From Bradyrhizobium sp. NAS80.1 (lineage in GTDB: Bacteria > Pseudomonadota > Alphaproteobacteria > Rhizobiales > Xanthobacteraceae): DNA of 53,700 nucleotides. The stretch lies in assembly GCF_001908205.1 (NCBI RefSeq), contig NZ_LGHL01000015.1, positions 1 through 53,700 on the forward strand. The letters are read 5' to 3'. Shown here piece by piece: positions 31,564 to 40,503 of the stretch. Made by a program: the position numbers and the translations under genes. Under the pieces are notes generated by a model that saw only the letters and a list, made by a program, of their open reading frames with translations, ran no database searches and was not told the DNA's origin. Within the stretch, counting starts at the first letter, position 1. The number at the start of each line of letters is the position of its first letter.

Positions 31564-32736
31564 ATGCCCACGATCGACCGCATCGACGGCTATGCCGACG
31601 AACTCACCGCCATTCGCCGCGACCTCCATGCCCATCCAGAGATCGGCTTCGAGGAAGTCCGCACCTCCGGCATCGTCGCCGACAAGCTGAAGAGCTGGGG
31701 TATCGAGGTGCATCGCGGTCTCGGCGGTACCGGCGTGATCGGCGTTATCAAGGGCAAGGGCTCAAGCGGCAAGCGTATCGGCCTTCGCGCCGACATGGAC
31801 GCGCTGCCGATGGAAGAGAATACCAATTTGAAATGGCGCTCGACCATTCCCGGCCGCTTCCACGGCTGCGGCCATGACGGCCACACCACCATGCTGCTCG
31901 GCACCGCGCGCTACCTCGCCGAGACCAGGAATTTTGACGGCACCGTACACCTGATCTTCCAGCCGGCCGAGGAAGGTCTCGGCGGTGCCCGCGCGATGAT
32001 CAAGGACGGCCTGTTCGAGAAGTTTCCGTGCGACGAGCTCTACGGCCTGCACAACGCGCCCGACCTCAACCACGGCGAGATCGCGATCCTGCCGGGCCCC
32101 GCAATGGCCGGCGCCGACTTCTTCGACCTCCGTATTACCGGCTATGGCGCGCACGGCGCCATGCCCGAGCGTTCCAAGGATGCGGTGATCATCGCGACCA
32201 CGCTGGCGCAGGCGATCCAGACCATCGTCAGCCGCAACATCGAGCCGCTCCAGTCCGCCGTCATCTCGATCACCCAGATCCATGCCGGTTCCGCCTACAA
32301 CGTCATTCCCGGCGAGGCACATCTCTGCGGCACCATCCGCGCCTTCTCGGATGAAGTCCGCGCGCTGATCCGCGAGCGCATCCGCACGATCTGCGCCGGT
32401 ATCGCCGCCGCGTTCCAGTGCGAGATCGAAGCCGACGTCCGCGACACGTTTGGCGTGCTGATCAACCAGGTCGAGCAGTCCAAGGTGGTCGAGGAAGTCG
32501 CGCGCACCGTCGTAGATCCCGCCAAGGTGATCACCCGGACGGAACCGAAGATGGGCAGCGAGGATTTTGCCGACATGCTGCAAACCATTCCCGGCGCCTA
32601 TTTCTGGGTCGGCCATGACGGCTCGGTGCCCGTGCACAATCCCGGCTATGTGCTCGACGACAAGATCCTACCGATCGGCGCCAGCATGTTTGCCCGGATC
32701 ATCGAAACGCGCATGCCGGTAGGTAGCAATGCATAA
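31564..32736 (+). CDS. M20D amidohydrolase (hippurate hydrolase/aminoacylase-like)
   Basis: 390 residues. RRDLHAHPEIGFEE, RADMDALP, GCGHDGHTTMLLG (Cys and His metal ligands), IFQPAEEGLGGA (catalytic Glu-Glu), LHN and the late TEPKMGSEDFADM block give the full M20D signature. It removes acyl groups from amino acids. It lies 13 bp after the MlrC-like gene and overlaps the amidase by 8 bases. Confidence 0.92.
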   Translation: MPTIDRIDGYADELTAIRRDLHAHPEIGFEEVRTSGIVADKLKSWGIEVHRGLGGTGVIGVIKGKGSSGKRIGLRADMDALPMEENTNLKWRSTIPGRFHGCGHDGHTTMLLGTARYLAETRNFDGTVHLIFQPAEEGLGGARAMIKDGLFEKFPCDELYGLHNAPDLNHGEIAILPGPAMAGADFFDLRITGYGAHGAMPERSKDAVIIATTLAQAIQTIVSRNIEPLQSAVISITQIHAGSAYNVIPGEAHLCGTIRAFSDEVRALIRERIRTICAGIAAAFQCEIEADVRDTFGVLINQVEQSKVVEEVARTVVDPAKVITRTEPKMGSEDFADMLQTIPGAYFWVGHDGSVPVHNPGYVLDDKILPIGASMFARIIETRMPVGSNA

Positions 32737-34150
32737 AATGAGTGCTGAAGAGGCGGTTACCTCGCTGCACGATCTCTCCGCGGTCGATCTGATCGCGGGC
32801 TATCGCGCCAAACAGTTCTCGCCGAGCGAGGTGCTGGAGGACGTGCTTGCGCACGTCGCTGCGTGGGAACCGCACCTCAAGGCGCTCTATGCGTTCGATC
32901 CCGACAGCGCGCGCGAGGCCGCCAAGGCCTCGACCGCGCGCTGGAGCGGGGGCGAACCCTCCGGCGCGCTCGACGGCGTGCCGGTGACGGTGAAGGACAA
33001 CATCGCGACCAAGGGCGTGCCGGTGCCGCTGGGCGCGGCCAGCGTCAAGCTCGTGCCGGCCGAGAAGGACGCACCGCCCGCCGCGCGCCTGCGCGAGGCC
33101 GGCGCGGTCATCTTCGCCAAGACCACCATGCCCGATTACGGCATGCTGTCCTCGGGACTGTCCAGCTTCCATGCGCTCGCGCGCAATCCCTGGGACCTCT
33201 CCAAGAATCCCGGCGGCTCGAGCGCTGGCGCCGGCGCCGCCGCGGCGGCCGGCTATGGTCCGTTGCATCTCGGCACCGATATCGGCGGCTCGGTCCGCCT
33301 CCCCGCAGGCTGGTGCGGCCTTGTCGGCTTGAAGCCGAGCCTCGGCCGCGTGCCGATCGATCCGCCCTATGTGGGCCGCGTCGCCGGTCCCATGACCCGC
33401 ACGGTCGACGATTGTGCGCTGATGATGAGCGTACTCTCAAAACCCGACCGGCGCGACGGCATGAGCCTGCCCGCCGACCCCCTCAACTGGAAGGGGCTGG
33501 AAAAGTCCCCGCGAAAATTGCGCATCGGCTTGATGCTCGATCTCGGCGTCGGCCAGAAGCTGGAGAAGCCGGTGCGCGATGTCGCGGTGAAGGCGGCAAA
33601 AGCGTTCGAATCCGCCGGCGCCGTTGTCACCGAAGTGGATGGCATCCTCACGCGCGAGATGCTCGACGGCCTCGACAATTTCTGGCGCGCCCGGATGTGG
33701 GACGATCTGTCCAAGCTGACGCCGGACGAGCAGGCAAAGGTGCTGCCCTATATCTTCAAATGGGGCGAGTCCGGCGCAAAACTGTCGGGCGTCGACGTCA
33801 TCCGCGGCTTCAACCAGACCATGGGAATCCGCACTGCTGCCGCAAAGCTGTTCTGCGAGCTCGACTACGTGATCTCGCCGACCGCGCCGAACGTGAACTT
33901 CCCGGCGGAGTGGGCCTCGCCGCTGAACGACCCCATGAAGCCGTTCGAGCACATCTGCTATACCGTGCCGTGGAATATGTCGGAGAACCCCGCGATCTCT
34001 ATCAATGGCGGCTTCGACGCCAAGGGCTTTCCCATCGGCGTGCAGATCGTCGGCCGCCGCTTCGACGATATCGGCGTACTCGGCATGGCCAAGGCGTTCG
34101 AAGGCCTGCGCGGCCCGCAACGGCCCTGGCCCAGCCCGCCGACGCACTGA
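32729..34150 (+). CDS. Amidase-signature enzyme
   Basis: 473 residues. Ser-cisSer-Lys triad: Lys in GVPVTVKDNI (about 90), the cis-Ser/Ser pair in NPGGSSAGAGAAAAAGYGPLH and GTDIGGSVRLPAGWCG. It hydrolyses an amide to acid and ammonia; substrate unknown. It overlaps the preceding amidohydrolase (start ATG 32729; ATG 32738 also possible), so the two may act in sequence. Confidence 0.92.
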   Translation: MHKMSAEEAVTSLHDLSAVDLIAGYRAKQFSPSEVLEDVLAHVAAWEPHLKALYAFDPDSAREAAKASTARWSGGEPSGALDGVPVTVKDNIATKGVPVPLGAASVKLVPAEKDAPPAARLREAGAVIFAKTTMPDYGMLSSGLSSFHALARNPWDLSKNPGGSSAGAGAAAAAGYGPLHLGTDIGGSVRLPAGWCGLVGLKPSLGRVPIDPPYVGRVAGPMTRTVDDCALMMSVLSKPDRRDGMSLPADPLNWKGLEKSPRKLRIGLMLDLGVGQKLEKPVRDVAVKAAKAFESAGAVVTEVDGILTREMLDGLDNFWRARMWDDLSKLTPDEQAKVLPYIFKWGESGAKLSGVDVIRGFNQTMGIRTAAAKLFCELDYVISPTAPNVNFPAEWASPLNDPMKPFEHICYTVPWNMSENPAISINGGFDAKGFPIGVQIVGRRFDDIGVLGMAKAFEGLRGPQRPWPSPPTH

Positions 34151-34173
34151 TGCCTTCGAAATCGTGAGGCTGC

Positions 34174-34203
34174 GACATGGCCGGGCTTGCCCCGGCCATT
34201 GTC
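34174..34203. terminator. Stem-loop after the amidase gene
   Basis: ATGGCCGGG, CTTGC, CCCGGCCAT, extended by flanking GAC/GTC. There is no T-tract, so it may be a REP-like unit rather than a true terminator. Confidence 0.5.
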
Positions 34204-34309
34204 GTATGAGTACTCAGGAGAGAAGACATGCCCAGTCCGCGCAAGACGGATGGTGGTGTGCATGCATGACGTCTTCACGAGACTGCGTTCAAGAAGGAAG
34301 GAAACCACC

Positions 34310-35200
34310 ATGGCGTATGAGACAATCAAGTACGAGGTCGCCGAGCAGATCCTCACCATCACGCTGAACCGGCCCGACAAGCTCAACGCCTTCAATGCGC
34401 AGATGCAGGCCGAGTTGATCGACGCGTTCGACGCCGCCGACAAGGACGACAACGTCCGCGCCATCATCGTCACCGGCGCCGGCCGCGGTTTTTGCGCGGG
34501 CGCCGATCTTTCATCGGGCGCCGACACCTTCGACCGCGACGCTCGGCGCGGGCCGGTGAGGCGGCTCGCCGATGGCAAGGTGGACTACAGCGATCCGCAG
34601 GTGCGCGATGGCGGCGGCCAGGTGACTCTGCGTATCTTCAAATGCCTGAAGCCGGTGATCGCGGCGGTGAACGGGCCTGCGGTCGGCATCGGCGTCACCA
34701 TGCAGCTCGCGATGGACATCCGCATTGCGTCGGATGCGGCACGCTTCGGCTTCGTGTTCTCCCAGCGCGGCATCGTGCCCGAGGCCGCCTCGAGCTGGTT
34801 CCTGCCGCGCATCGTCGGCATCTCGCAGGCGCTGGAATGGTGCTATTCGGGCCGCGTCTTCCCGGCCCAGGAGGCGCTCGCCGGCCGTCTCGTCAGCAAG
34901 GTCGTGCCGCCGGACGATCTGTTGCCGACCGCCCGCGCGCTCGCCAAGGAGTTCGCAGCGAAGACTGCGCCGGTCTCGGTCGCGCTGATCCGCCAGATGA
35001 TGTGGCGCATGATGGGCGCGGACGATCCGATGGAAGCCCACAAGGTCGACAGCCGCGGCATCTACGCCCGCGGCCGCTCCGAAGACGTCAAAGAAGGCGT
35101 GGTGTCGTTCCTGGAGAAGCGCCCCGCGCAGTTCAAGAACAAGGTGTCCAGCGACATGCCGGACTATTTCCCGTGGTGGACGGAGCGGGAGTACAAATGA
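34310..35200 (+). CDS. Enoyl-CoA hydratase family protein
   Basis: 296 residues. ILTITLNRPDKLNAFN, GAGRGFCAGADLSSG (oxyanion hole), NGPAVGIGVTMQL and RGIVPEAASSWFLPRIVG, where the Glu is in the catalytic position. About 30 residues longer than the usual 260, with a polar insert (TFDRDARRGPVRRLADGKVD) after the oxyanion segment. GAAGGAAGG precedes ATG 34310; a longer frame from 34187 lacks support. Confidence 0.9.
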   Translation: MAYETIKYEVAEQILTITLNRPDKLNAFNAQMQAELIDAFDAADKDDNVRAIIVTGAGRGFCAGADLSSGADTFDRDARRGPVRRLADGKVDYSDPQVRDGGGQVTLRIFKCLKPVIAAVNGPAVGIGVTMQLAMDIRIASDAARFGFVFSQRGIVPEAASSWFLPRIVGISQALEWCYSGRVFPAQEALAGRLVSKVVPPDDLLPTARALAKEFAAKTAPVSVALIRQMMWRMMGADDPMEAHKVDSRGIYARGRSEDVKEGVVSFLEKRPAQFKNKVSSDMPDYFPWWTEREYK

Positions 35201-35216
35201 CGCGAAGCTCGTAGCC

Positions 35217-35310
35217 CGTAGGGTGGGCAAAGCGAAGCGTGCCCACCACTCCGGTTTCGATCGCCAAAAGACGGTGGGCACGGCGCAAGAGCGCCTTTGC
35301 CCACCCTACG
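35217..35310. repeat. Dispersed palindromic repeat, family C
   Basis: CGTAGGGTGGGCAAAGC-type ends (approximate at the left, exact GCTTTGCCCACCCTACG-like at the right) as an inverted repeat between convergent genes. It may serve as a bidirectional terminator. Confidence 0.75.
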
Positions 35311-35313
35311 TCC

Positions 35314-36291
35314 TCAATCCATCACCAGCGCCACGCGCCCGATCGCCTTGCGGTCGAGCAATAGCCGCATCGCCGTCGCATAATCCGCCAGCGGCAGGCG
35401 GTGCGAGACGTTCGGGCGCAGCTTGCCCTCCTCCGCCCATTGCAGCAGCGCCTTCAGGCGCACCTCGCCAAGCGCCGGATTTTTCCGCACGGCTTCGCCC
35501 GCGCGCACGCCGAGCACGCTGGCGCCCTTGATCAGCAGCAGATTGGTCTTGGCCGAGCCGATGCCACCGGTGAAGCCGATCACGAGGAGCCGGGCGCCCC
35601 AGGCGATGCAGCGCATCGAATTCTCAAACACCTCTCCGCCGACGGGATCGAAGACGACATCCGCGCCGCGGCCGTCGGTGATGCGCTTGACGGCATCGCG
35701 GAAGGGCTCGCGGTCGTAGCGCACGAGGTGATCCGCACCGCGCGATTTCGCGATGGCGAGTTTCTCGTCGCTGGAGGCGGTCGCGATCACGGTCGCGCCC
35801 AGCATCTTGCCGAGCTCGACAGCGGCAAGGCCGACGCCGCCGCCGGCGCCGTGCACCAGCAGCACCTCGCCCGGCTCGACCTTGCCGCGATCAATCAGCG
35901 CATGATAGGCGGTGCCGTGGCCGGCGAGATAGGTCGCAGCTTCCGCATAATCGAACGTCGACGGCATCGGCGTGAGCTGCGACGGCGTGACGACCGCTTC
36001 GTCGGTGAACGCGCCGTGCCGCATCTTGACGATGACCCTGTCGCCGACGGCGACGCCCCTCGCCTCCGCACCAACCTCGGTGACGTCGCCTGCAGCTTCC
36101 ATGCCGGGCGTGAACGGCAGCTCGGGCTTGAGCTGATACTCGCCGGCCGCCATCAGCACATCAGGAAAATTCAGCCCGGCGGCGCGGATCGCGACGCGGA
36201 CCTCGCCAGGCTTGAGGGAACGCGATGGAAATTCTTCCAGCCGCAACGTTTCGGGCGCGCCGAGTGCGCGGCAGACGACTGCCCGCACCAT
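35314..36291 (-). CDS. NADPH:quinone oxidoreductase (zinc-free MDR family)
   Basis: 325 residues. GroES-like N-domain (LRLEEFPSRSLKPGEVRV, AAGLNFPDVL), then a Rossmann domain with VHGAGGGVGLAAVELGK, DVVFDPVGG and RLLVIGFTGG. No structural zinc cysteines. It reduces quinones or enones with NADPH. Start at ATG 36291, sharing one base with the stop of the upstream gene. Confidence 0.9.
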   Translation of the reverse strand: MVRAVVCRALGAPETLRLEEFPSRSLKPGEVRVAIRAAGLNFPDVLMAAGEYQLKPELPFTPGMEAAGDVTEVGAEARGVAVGDRVIVKMRHGAFTDEAVVTPSQLTPMPSTFDYAEAATYLAGHGTAYHALIDRGKVEPGEVLLVHGAGGGVGLAAVELGKMLGATVIATASSDEKLAIAKSRGADHLVRYDREPFRDAVKRITDGRGADVVFDPVGGEVFENSMRCIAWGARLLVIGFTGGIGSAKTNLLLIKGASVLGVRAGEAVRKNPALGEVRLKALLQWAEEGKLRPNVSHRLPLADYATAMRLLLDRKAIGRVALVMD

Positions 36292-36899
36292 CAGGCCGCG
36301 CTCGCTTTGCTGCGCAACAGCGCCTCGCGGATCAGCGGCAGGCGGTCGTTGCCAAAGTACATGTCGGTCTTGTTGACAAAGATCGTCGGCGAGCCGAAGC
36401 CGCCGCGCGCGACGACCTCTTCCGTATTGGCCTTGAGCTGGTCCTTGATCCCCTGCTCCGCGATGCCGGCGAAAAATTTCTTCTCGTCGATGCCGACCCT
36501 CCTGCAGATGTCGGCAAGCACCGCGTCCTGCGAGATGTCCTGGTCGCTGCCCCAATAGGCCTCGAACACGGCGGTGGCGAAAGGCACCATGTCCTTGCCC
36601 AGCAAAGTGCAGCCACGCATCGCCTTCACGCTGTTCACCGGAAACACTGACGGCGGCATCTTGATCGACAGGCCTGCCGAGCGCGCCCAGTCCTGAAGGT
36701 CCTTTTTCATGTAGCGCGCCTTGAGCGGCACCGGCTTCTCCCGCTGCGCGTAGACGCTCGGGTTGACCGTGTTGAAGATGCCGCCGACCAGGATCGGCCG
36801 CCAGATGATCTCCGCGCCGAGCTCCCTGGCCAGCGGCTGAATGTTGTGGAAGGCGAGATAGGTCCATGGACTGGAACAGTCGAAGAAGAATTCGATCAT
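36291..36899 (-). CDS. 2-hydroxychromene-2-carboxylate isomerase-like (DsbA fold, kappa GST)
   Basis: 202 residues. MIEFFFDCSSPWTYLAFHNI holds the SPWTYL motif with the glutathione-binding Ser. GGIFNTVNPS, VFPVNSVKAMRG and the C-terminal RGGFGSPTIFVNKTDMYFGNDRL are family blocks. Role in aromatic or enone metabolism with the adjacent oxidoreductase is plausible. Confidence 0.88.
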   Translation of the reverse strand: MIEFFFDCSSPWTYLAFHNIQPLARELGAEIIWRPILVGGIFNTVNPSVYAQREKPVPLKARYMKKDLQDWARSAGLSIKMPPSVFPVNSVKAMRGCTLLGKDMVPFATAVFEAYWGSDQDISQDAVLADICRRVGIDEKKFFAGIAEQGIKDQLKANTEEVVARGGFGSPTIFVNKTDMYFGNDRLPLIREALLRSKASAA

Positions 36900-36933
36900 A
36901 GCGTTTCCTTGTATCTTGTTCGTTTCGCACCCT

Positions 36934-37026
36934 CCTCCGTCATTGCGAGGAGCGGAGCGACAAAGCAATCCAGAGTCTTTCCGCGGAACCAGTCTGGATT
37001 GCTTCGCTTCGCTCGCAATGACGAGG
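36934..37026. repeat. Dispersed palindromic repeat, family D
   Basis: CCTCCGTCATTGCGAG at the left and CTCGCAATGACGAGG at the right, with AAGCAATCCAGA/TCTGGATTGCTTCGC inside. A near-perfect long hairpin between two minus-strand genes. The same CATTGCG-type unit appears degenerate at 47186. Confidence 0.8.
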
Positions 37027-37038
37027 AGAGAACAGTGC

Positions 37039-37740
37039 CTACTTCTTTCCCAACAGCTCCTTGGCACGCTGGCCAAACATGATCTTGCGTGATTCCTCGT
37101 CGAACGGCTCTTTCACGAATTTCCCGATCGCAAGCCCCGCCTGTACCTGCGGCCTTGCGCGGACCTCGGCGTACCAGCGTTTCACATTCGGATAGTCGTC
37201 GAGCGCAAAGCCCTGCGCCTTGTGGGTCATGGTCCAAGGGAAGCAGGCGATGTCGGCGATGGAATAGTCGCCGGCGACATAGGCGCCGGTTTTGCCGATC
37301 TGCCGGTCGAGCACGCCATAGAGCCGCGCGGCCTCGTCGCGGTAGCGCTGGATCGCGTAAGGAATCTTCTCCGCGGCATAGAGTGCGAAATGGCCGTGTT
37401 GGCCGAGCATCGGGCCCAGCCCCGCCATCTGCCACATCACCCACTGAATGGTGGTGGATCGGCCGCGCAGGTCACTCGGCAGGAAGCGACCGGTTTTCTC
37501 CGCCAGATAGATCAGGATTGCGCCGGTCTCAAAGGCCGAGAACGGTTCGCCGCCATCGGCAGGTGCATGATCGACGATCGCGGGAATCCGGTTGTTCGGG
37601 GAAATCGCGAGAAATTCGGGGCTGAACTGCTCGCCGGCGCGGATGTTGACGGACTTCACGTCATAGGGAAGCCCGAGTTCCTCCAGCATGATCGAGATCT
37701 TCCAGCCGTTCGGCGTCGGCGCGTAATAGAGGTCGATCAT
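37039..37740 (-). CDS. Glutathione S-transferase, YfcG/Ure2-like
   Basis: 233 residues. IDLYYAPTPNGWKISIMLEELGLPYD, the loop SPNNRIPAIVDH (with Asn before the Arg-Ile-Pro), and FETGAILIYLAEKTG for GSH binding; the C-domain has GDYSIADIACFPW. The APTPNGWK start is characteristic of the Nu/YfcG group with disulfide-bond reductase activity. Confidence 0.9.
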   Translation of the reverse strand: MIDLYYAPTPNGWKISIMLEELGLPYDVKSVNIRAGEQFSPEFLAISPNNRIPAIVDHAPADGGEPFSAFETGAILIYLAEKTGRFLPSDLRGRSTTIQWVMWQMAGLGPMLGQHGHFALYAAEKIPYAIQRYRDEAARLYGVLDRQIGKTGAYVAGDYSIADIACFPWTMTHKAQGFALDDYPNVKRWYAEVRARPQVQAGLAIGKFVKEPFDEESRKIMFGQRAKELLGKK

Positions 37741-37848
37741 CGCCTTCCCTATGCACGTCGCCAGCTGAAATGACGACTTTTGTTGTGCTGTACCTCGACG
37801 TTAAGACATGGCAGGAATGGGCGCAACACAACCTGCCGGGAGGCCGCC

Positions 37849-38871
37849 ATGCTGTTTCCAACCACGATCGCAGGCTCCTTGCCGAAGCCGGAATGGCTCG
37901 CCGAACCCAACATGCTCTGGGCACCCTGGAAGTCGCAAGGCGACGAGCTTGCACGGGCCAAGCGCGACGCCACGATGCTTGCGGTGAAGATCCAGGAGGA
38001 CGCCGGCATCGACATTGTCACCGAGGGCGAGCAGGCCCGCCAGCATTTCGTCCACGGTTTTCTGGAGAAGATCGACGGCATCGACTTCGCCCACAAGGTC
38101 GAGATGGGCATCCGCAAGGACCGCTACAAGGCGATGGTGCCGCAGGTGGTCGCGCCGCTCCAGCTCAAGGGCCGCGTCCATGCCGACGAGGCGCGGGTTG
38201 CGCGCGCGCACACGAAGAGGAAGCTGAAGTTCACCCTGCCCGGCCCGATGACCATCATCGACACGATTGCCGATCGCTACTATGGCGACCGCGTGAAGAT
38301 GGCCTTCGCCTTCGCCGATCTCCTGAACGAAGAAGCCAAGGCGCTGCAGGCCGACGGCGTCGATATGGTGCAGTTCGACGAGCCCGCCTTCAACGTCTAC
38401 ATGGACGAGGTCAACGACTGGGGCATCAAGGCGCTCGAGCGCGCCGCGCAAGGGCTGACCTGCGCCACCGCCGTGCACATCTGCTACGGCTACGGCATCA
38501 AGGCCAACACCGACTGGAAACAGACGCTCGGCGCGCAATGGCGGCAGTATGAGCAGATCTTTCCGGCGATCGACGCCAGCCCGATCCAGCAGATCGCGAT
38601 CGAGTGTCGCAACTCCAAAGTGCCGCTCGACCTGCTCGCGCTGCTCAAGAACAAGATCGTGCAGGCCGGCGTGATCGACGTCGCCAGCGACACGGTCGAG
38701 ACCGCGGAGGACGTCGTAGAGGTGATTGATGCGGTGTCGAAATTCGTGCCCAAGAGCAACATCATCGCGACCACCAATTGCGGCATGGCGCCGATGCGGC
38801 GGGAGATCGCTGAGGCCAAACTGATGGCGCTCGGCGCCGGTGCCGCGCTGGCGCGCGAGAAGCACGGCTGA
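37849..38871 (+). CDS. MetE C-domain-like methyltransferase
   Basis: 340 residues, the size of single-domain MetE/UROD-like proteins. TTIAGSLPKPEWL, FTLPGPMTIIDTIAD, VDMVQFDEPAFN, VHICYGYG (His-x-Cys zinc ligands) and TNCGMAPM (late Cys ligand) reproduce the zinc-site order of methionine synthase. The usual folate N-domain is absent, so the methyl donor is unclear. GGGAGG precedes ATG 37849. Confidence 0.88.
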   Translation: MLFPTTIAGSLPKPEWLAEPNMLWAPWKSQGDELARAKRDATMLAVKIQEDAGIDIVTEGEQARQHFVHGFLEKIDGIDFAHKVEMGIRKDRYKAMVPQVVAPLQLKGRVHADEARVARAHTKRKLKFTLPGPMTIIDTIADRYYGDRVKMAFAFADLLNEEAKALQADGVDMVQFDEPAFNVYMDEVNDWGIKALERAAQGLTCATAVHICYGYGIKANTDWKQTLGAQWRQYEQIFPAIDASPIQQIAIECRNSKVPLDLLALLKNKIVQAGVIDVASDTVETAEDVVEVIDAVSKFVPKSNIIATTNCGMAPMRREIAEAKLMALGAGAALAREKHG

Positions 38872-39104
38872 TGGCGTTCGTCCGGCCAATACTCGTCCTC
38901 GTGGCATTCGCGGCGATTGCATCACCCGCGGGCGCCGAAGATCGCTCCGTGCTTCTCAATTGCAAGGCGATGGTCGAGCGAGCGGAGAAGGACGCCAGCA
39001 GCGCCAGCGAGGCAGAACTCACCCGCTGCCGCCAGGTCATTCGCGAATGGGCCCTGCGCGATGCACGGACGACGGTGGACGAACAAAGTCGGCCGCTGAA
39101 GTAA
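38871..39104 (+). CDS. Small exported protein, 77 residues
   Basis: A signal peptide (MAFVRPILVLVAFAAIASPAGA, cut before EDR) is followed by about 50 residues with two Cys that may form a disulfide. It starts in a TGATG overlap with the previous stop, so co-translated. No family recognised. Confidence 0.6.
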   Translation: MAFVRPILVLVAFAAIASPAGAEDRSVLLNCKAMVERAEKDASSASEAELTRCRQVIREWALRDARTTVDEQSRPLK

Positions 39105-39111
39105 CGAAACT

Positions 39112-39169
39112 CCCCTCTCGTTTGGGGTTACCCCCCTCCCTGGCCCTCCCCCACAAGGGGGGAGGGAAC
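39112..39169. repeat. GC-rich inverted repeat at the end of the hypothetical gene
   Basis: CCCCTCTCGTTTGGGGT and CCCTCCC..GGGGGGAGGG-type pairing form a stem. It overlaps the last codons of the gene at 39128. Confidence 0.55.
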
Positions 39170-39784
39170 GCATCGTGCGCTGGGATGGAGCGCAACTTGG
39201 TAACCGGCACTCATGGCGCGGAGCGTCGACGGCGGCGTCAGCAGCGTTGCTTCGCTAAGGCGAGGCTCGACCGCGGTATAACCCGACGGCGACCACAGCA
39301 GCGCGCTTCCCTGCGTCACCAGAAAACTCTCCTCGCCGAGCTGCACCATCGCACCGTCAGGAAGCTGGTCGAGCGGCACCAGCAGCGCGTGGAGCCGCTT
39401 ATTGCCGTGATCGAGCCGCTCGTGGTGTAGCACTGTGTCGATGTCATGCATGCGAACGTCATGCACGCGATTGCCTTTCTCCCATGCGGCCCGGAAGCGA
39501 TTGGCATCGTCGCGGCGACAGTAGAAGCAGGGGCGATGGCCGGCGGCGAGCGCAGTGGCCTCATCGAGGAAGAACAGCTCGGTCCAGCTTTGCGTCGCCA
39601 TCACCTCGCGGCGGCGGCCGCGGAATTCGCAGGTACAAGTGAGCCAGGCCGGCGTCGACCAGCGCTTTTTGAGGAGCGTCTTGGTGGCGGGATCGTGGAT
39701 GATGCCGCGATTGCCGGTGAACATCCCGCGATGAGGCGTCGCGATGATGTCGCCTGTGGGGGTGACGCGGTTTTGGAGGGGCAT
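39128..39784 (-). CDS. Hypothetical protein with two Cys pairs
   Basis: 218 residues. It has TCTCEFRGRRREVM and HRPCFYCRRDDANRF: a CxC and a CxxC that could bind zinc. A conserved-looking core (GMFTGNRGIIHDPATKTLLK) suggests a real family I cannot name. The last 12 residues (PSPLVGEGQGGG) come from the intergenic repeat, so the native stop was probably lost. ATG 39784 is chosen because the longer frame runs through the repeat at 39799. Confidence 0.7.
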   Translation of the reverse strand: MPLQNRVTPTGDIIATPHRGMFTGNRGIIHDPATKTLLKKRWSTPAWLTCTCEFRGRRREVMATQSWTELFFLDEATALAAGHRPCFYCRRDDANRFRAAWEKGNRVHDVRMHDIDTVLHHERLDHGNKRLHALLVPLDQLPDGAMVQLGEESFLVTQGSALLWSPSGYTAVEPRLSEATLLTPPSTLRAMSAGYQVALHPSARCVPSPLVGEGQGGG

Positions 39785-39798
39785 GGTGCGGCTCTTCT

Positions 39799-39929
39799 CC
39801 TTCTCCCCGCTTGCGGGGAGAAGGTCGGGATGAGGGGGGAGCCTCCGCAAGGTCGGTGAGAGTTTGACTCGCGGAGAGTCCCCCTCACCCGCGCCTTCGG
39901 CGCGGCCTCTCCCCGCACGCGGGGAGAGG
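39799..39929. repeat. Dispersed palindromic repeat, family E
   Basis: CTTCTCCCCGCTTGCGGGGA and CTCTCCCCGCACGCGGGGAG units flank a central GGTCGGGATGAGGGGGGA / CCCCTCACCCGCGCC pair. Another CGCTTGCGGGGAGAGG unit occurs at 47077-47093. Confidence 0.75.
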
Positions 39930-39939
39930 CGAAGAATCA

Positions 39940-40467
39940 CTACGCCGCGCCGTCGCGGAGTGGCGGGTGGTAGGAGAGCGCGGTGTCCCAAGGGAAGAAA
40001 ATCCAGGTGTCCTGCGAGACTTCCGTGATGAAGGTATCAACCAGCGGACGGCCCATCGGCTTGGCGTAGACGGTGGCGAAATGTGCATCGGGCAGCATCT
40101 CGCGCACCAACTTGCCGGTCTTGCCGGTGTCGACGAGATCGTCGACGATCAAAAGCCCCTTGCCGGTGCCGCCGCCGAGCTTCATCGCCGATTCGGAAAT
40201 GCCCTTGAGGACCTGCAGCTGGCCCTGCTTGTTGTGGTCGTAGCTGGCGATGCAGACCGTATCGATCACACGAACCCCGAGCTCGCGCGCCACGATCGCC
40301 GCCGGCACCAGGCCACCACGGGTGATCGCGATCACGGCGTGGAACGGGCCGACCTCGTTGAGCCGCCAGGTCAGCGCCCGGCAGTCCCGGTGGAACTGAT
40401 CCCACGAGACCGGAAAGGCCTTGCCCGCCCGCTCCTGCGCACTCAGTTCCGGTGCTTCACCAGCCAT
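39940..40467 (-). CDS. gpt: Xanthine phosphoribosyltransferase
   Basis: 175 residues, type I PRTase. [23 protein letters not shown] near the N-terminus and the PRPP loop [25 protein letters not shown] and the C-terminal [16 protein letters not shown] agree with XGPRT of proteobacteria. It converts xanthine (and guanine) to the nucleotide in purine salvage, at the inner membrane face. Confidence 0.92.
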   Translation of the reverse strand: MAGEAPELSAQERAGKAFPVSWDQFHRDCRALTWRLNEVGPFHAVIAITRGGLVPAAIVARELGVRVIDTVCIASYDHNKQGQLQVLKGISESAMKLGGGTGKGLLIVDDLVDTGKTGKLVREMLPDAHFATVYAKPMGRPLVDTFITEVSQDTWIFFPWDTALSYHPPLRDGAA

Positions 40468-40503
40468 TGTCGTCTCCTGCTTCGTCTGCCGGCAAAGTCT
40501 CTG

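Noticed and set aside
35314..36930. Single 538-residue fusion of isomerase-like and oxidoreductase
   Set aside because: The two real genes are in different frames joined at TGATG 36289-36293; the long frame is the oxidoreductase frame extended through the upstream gene.
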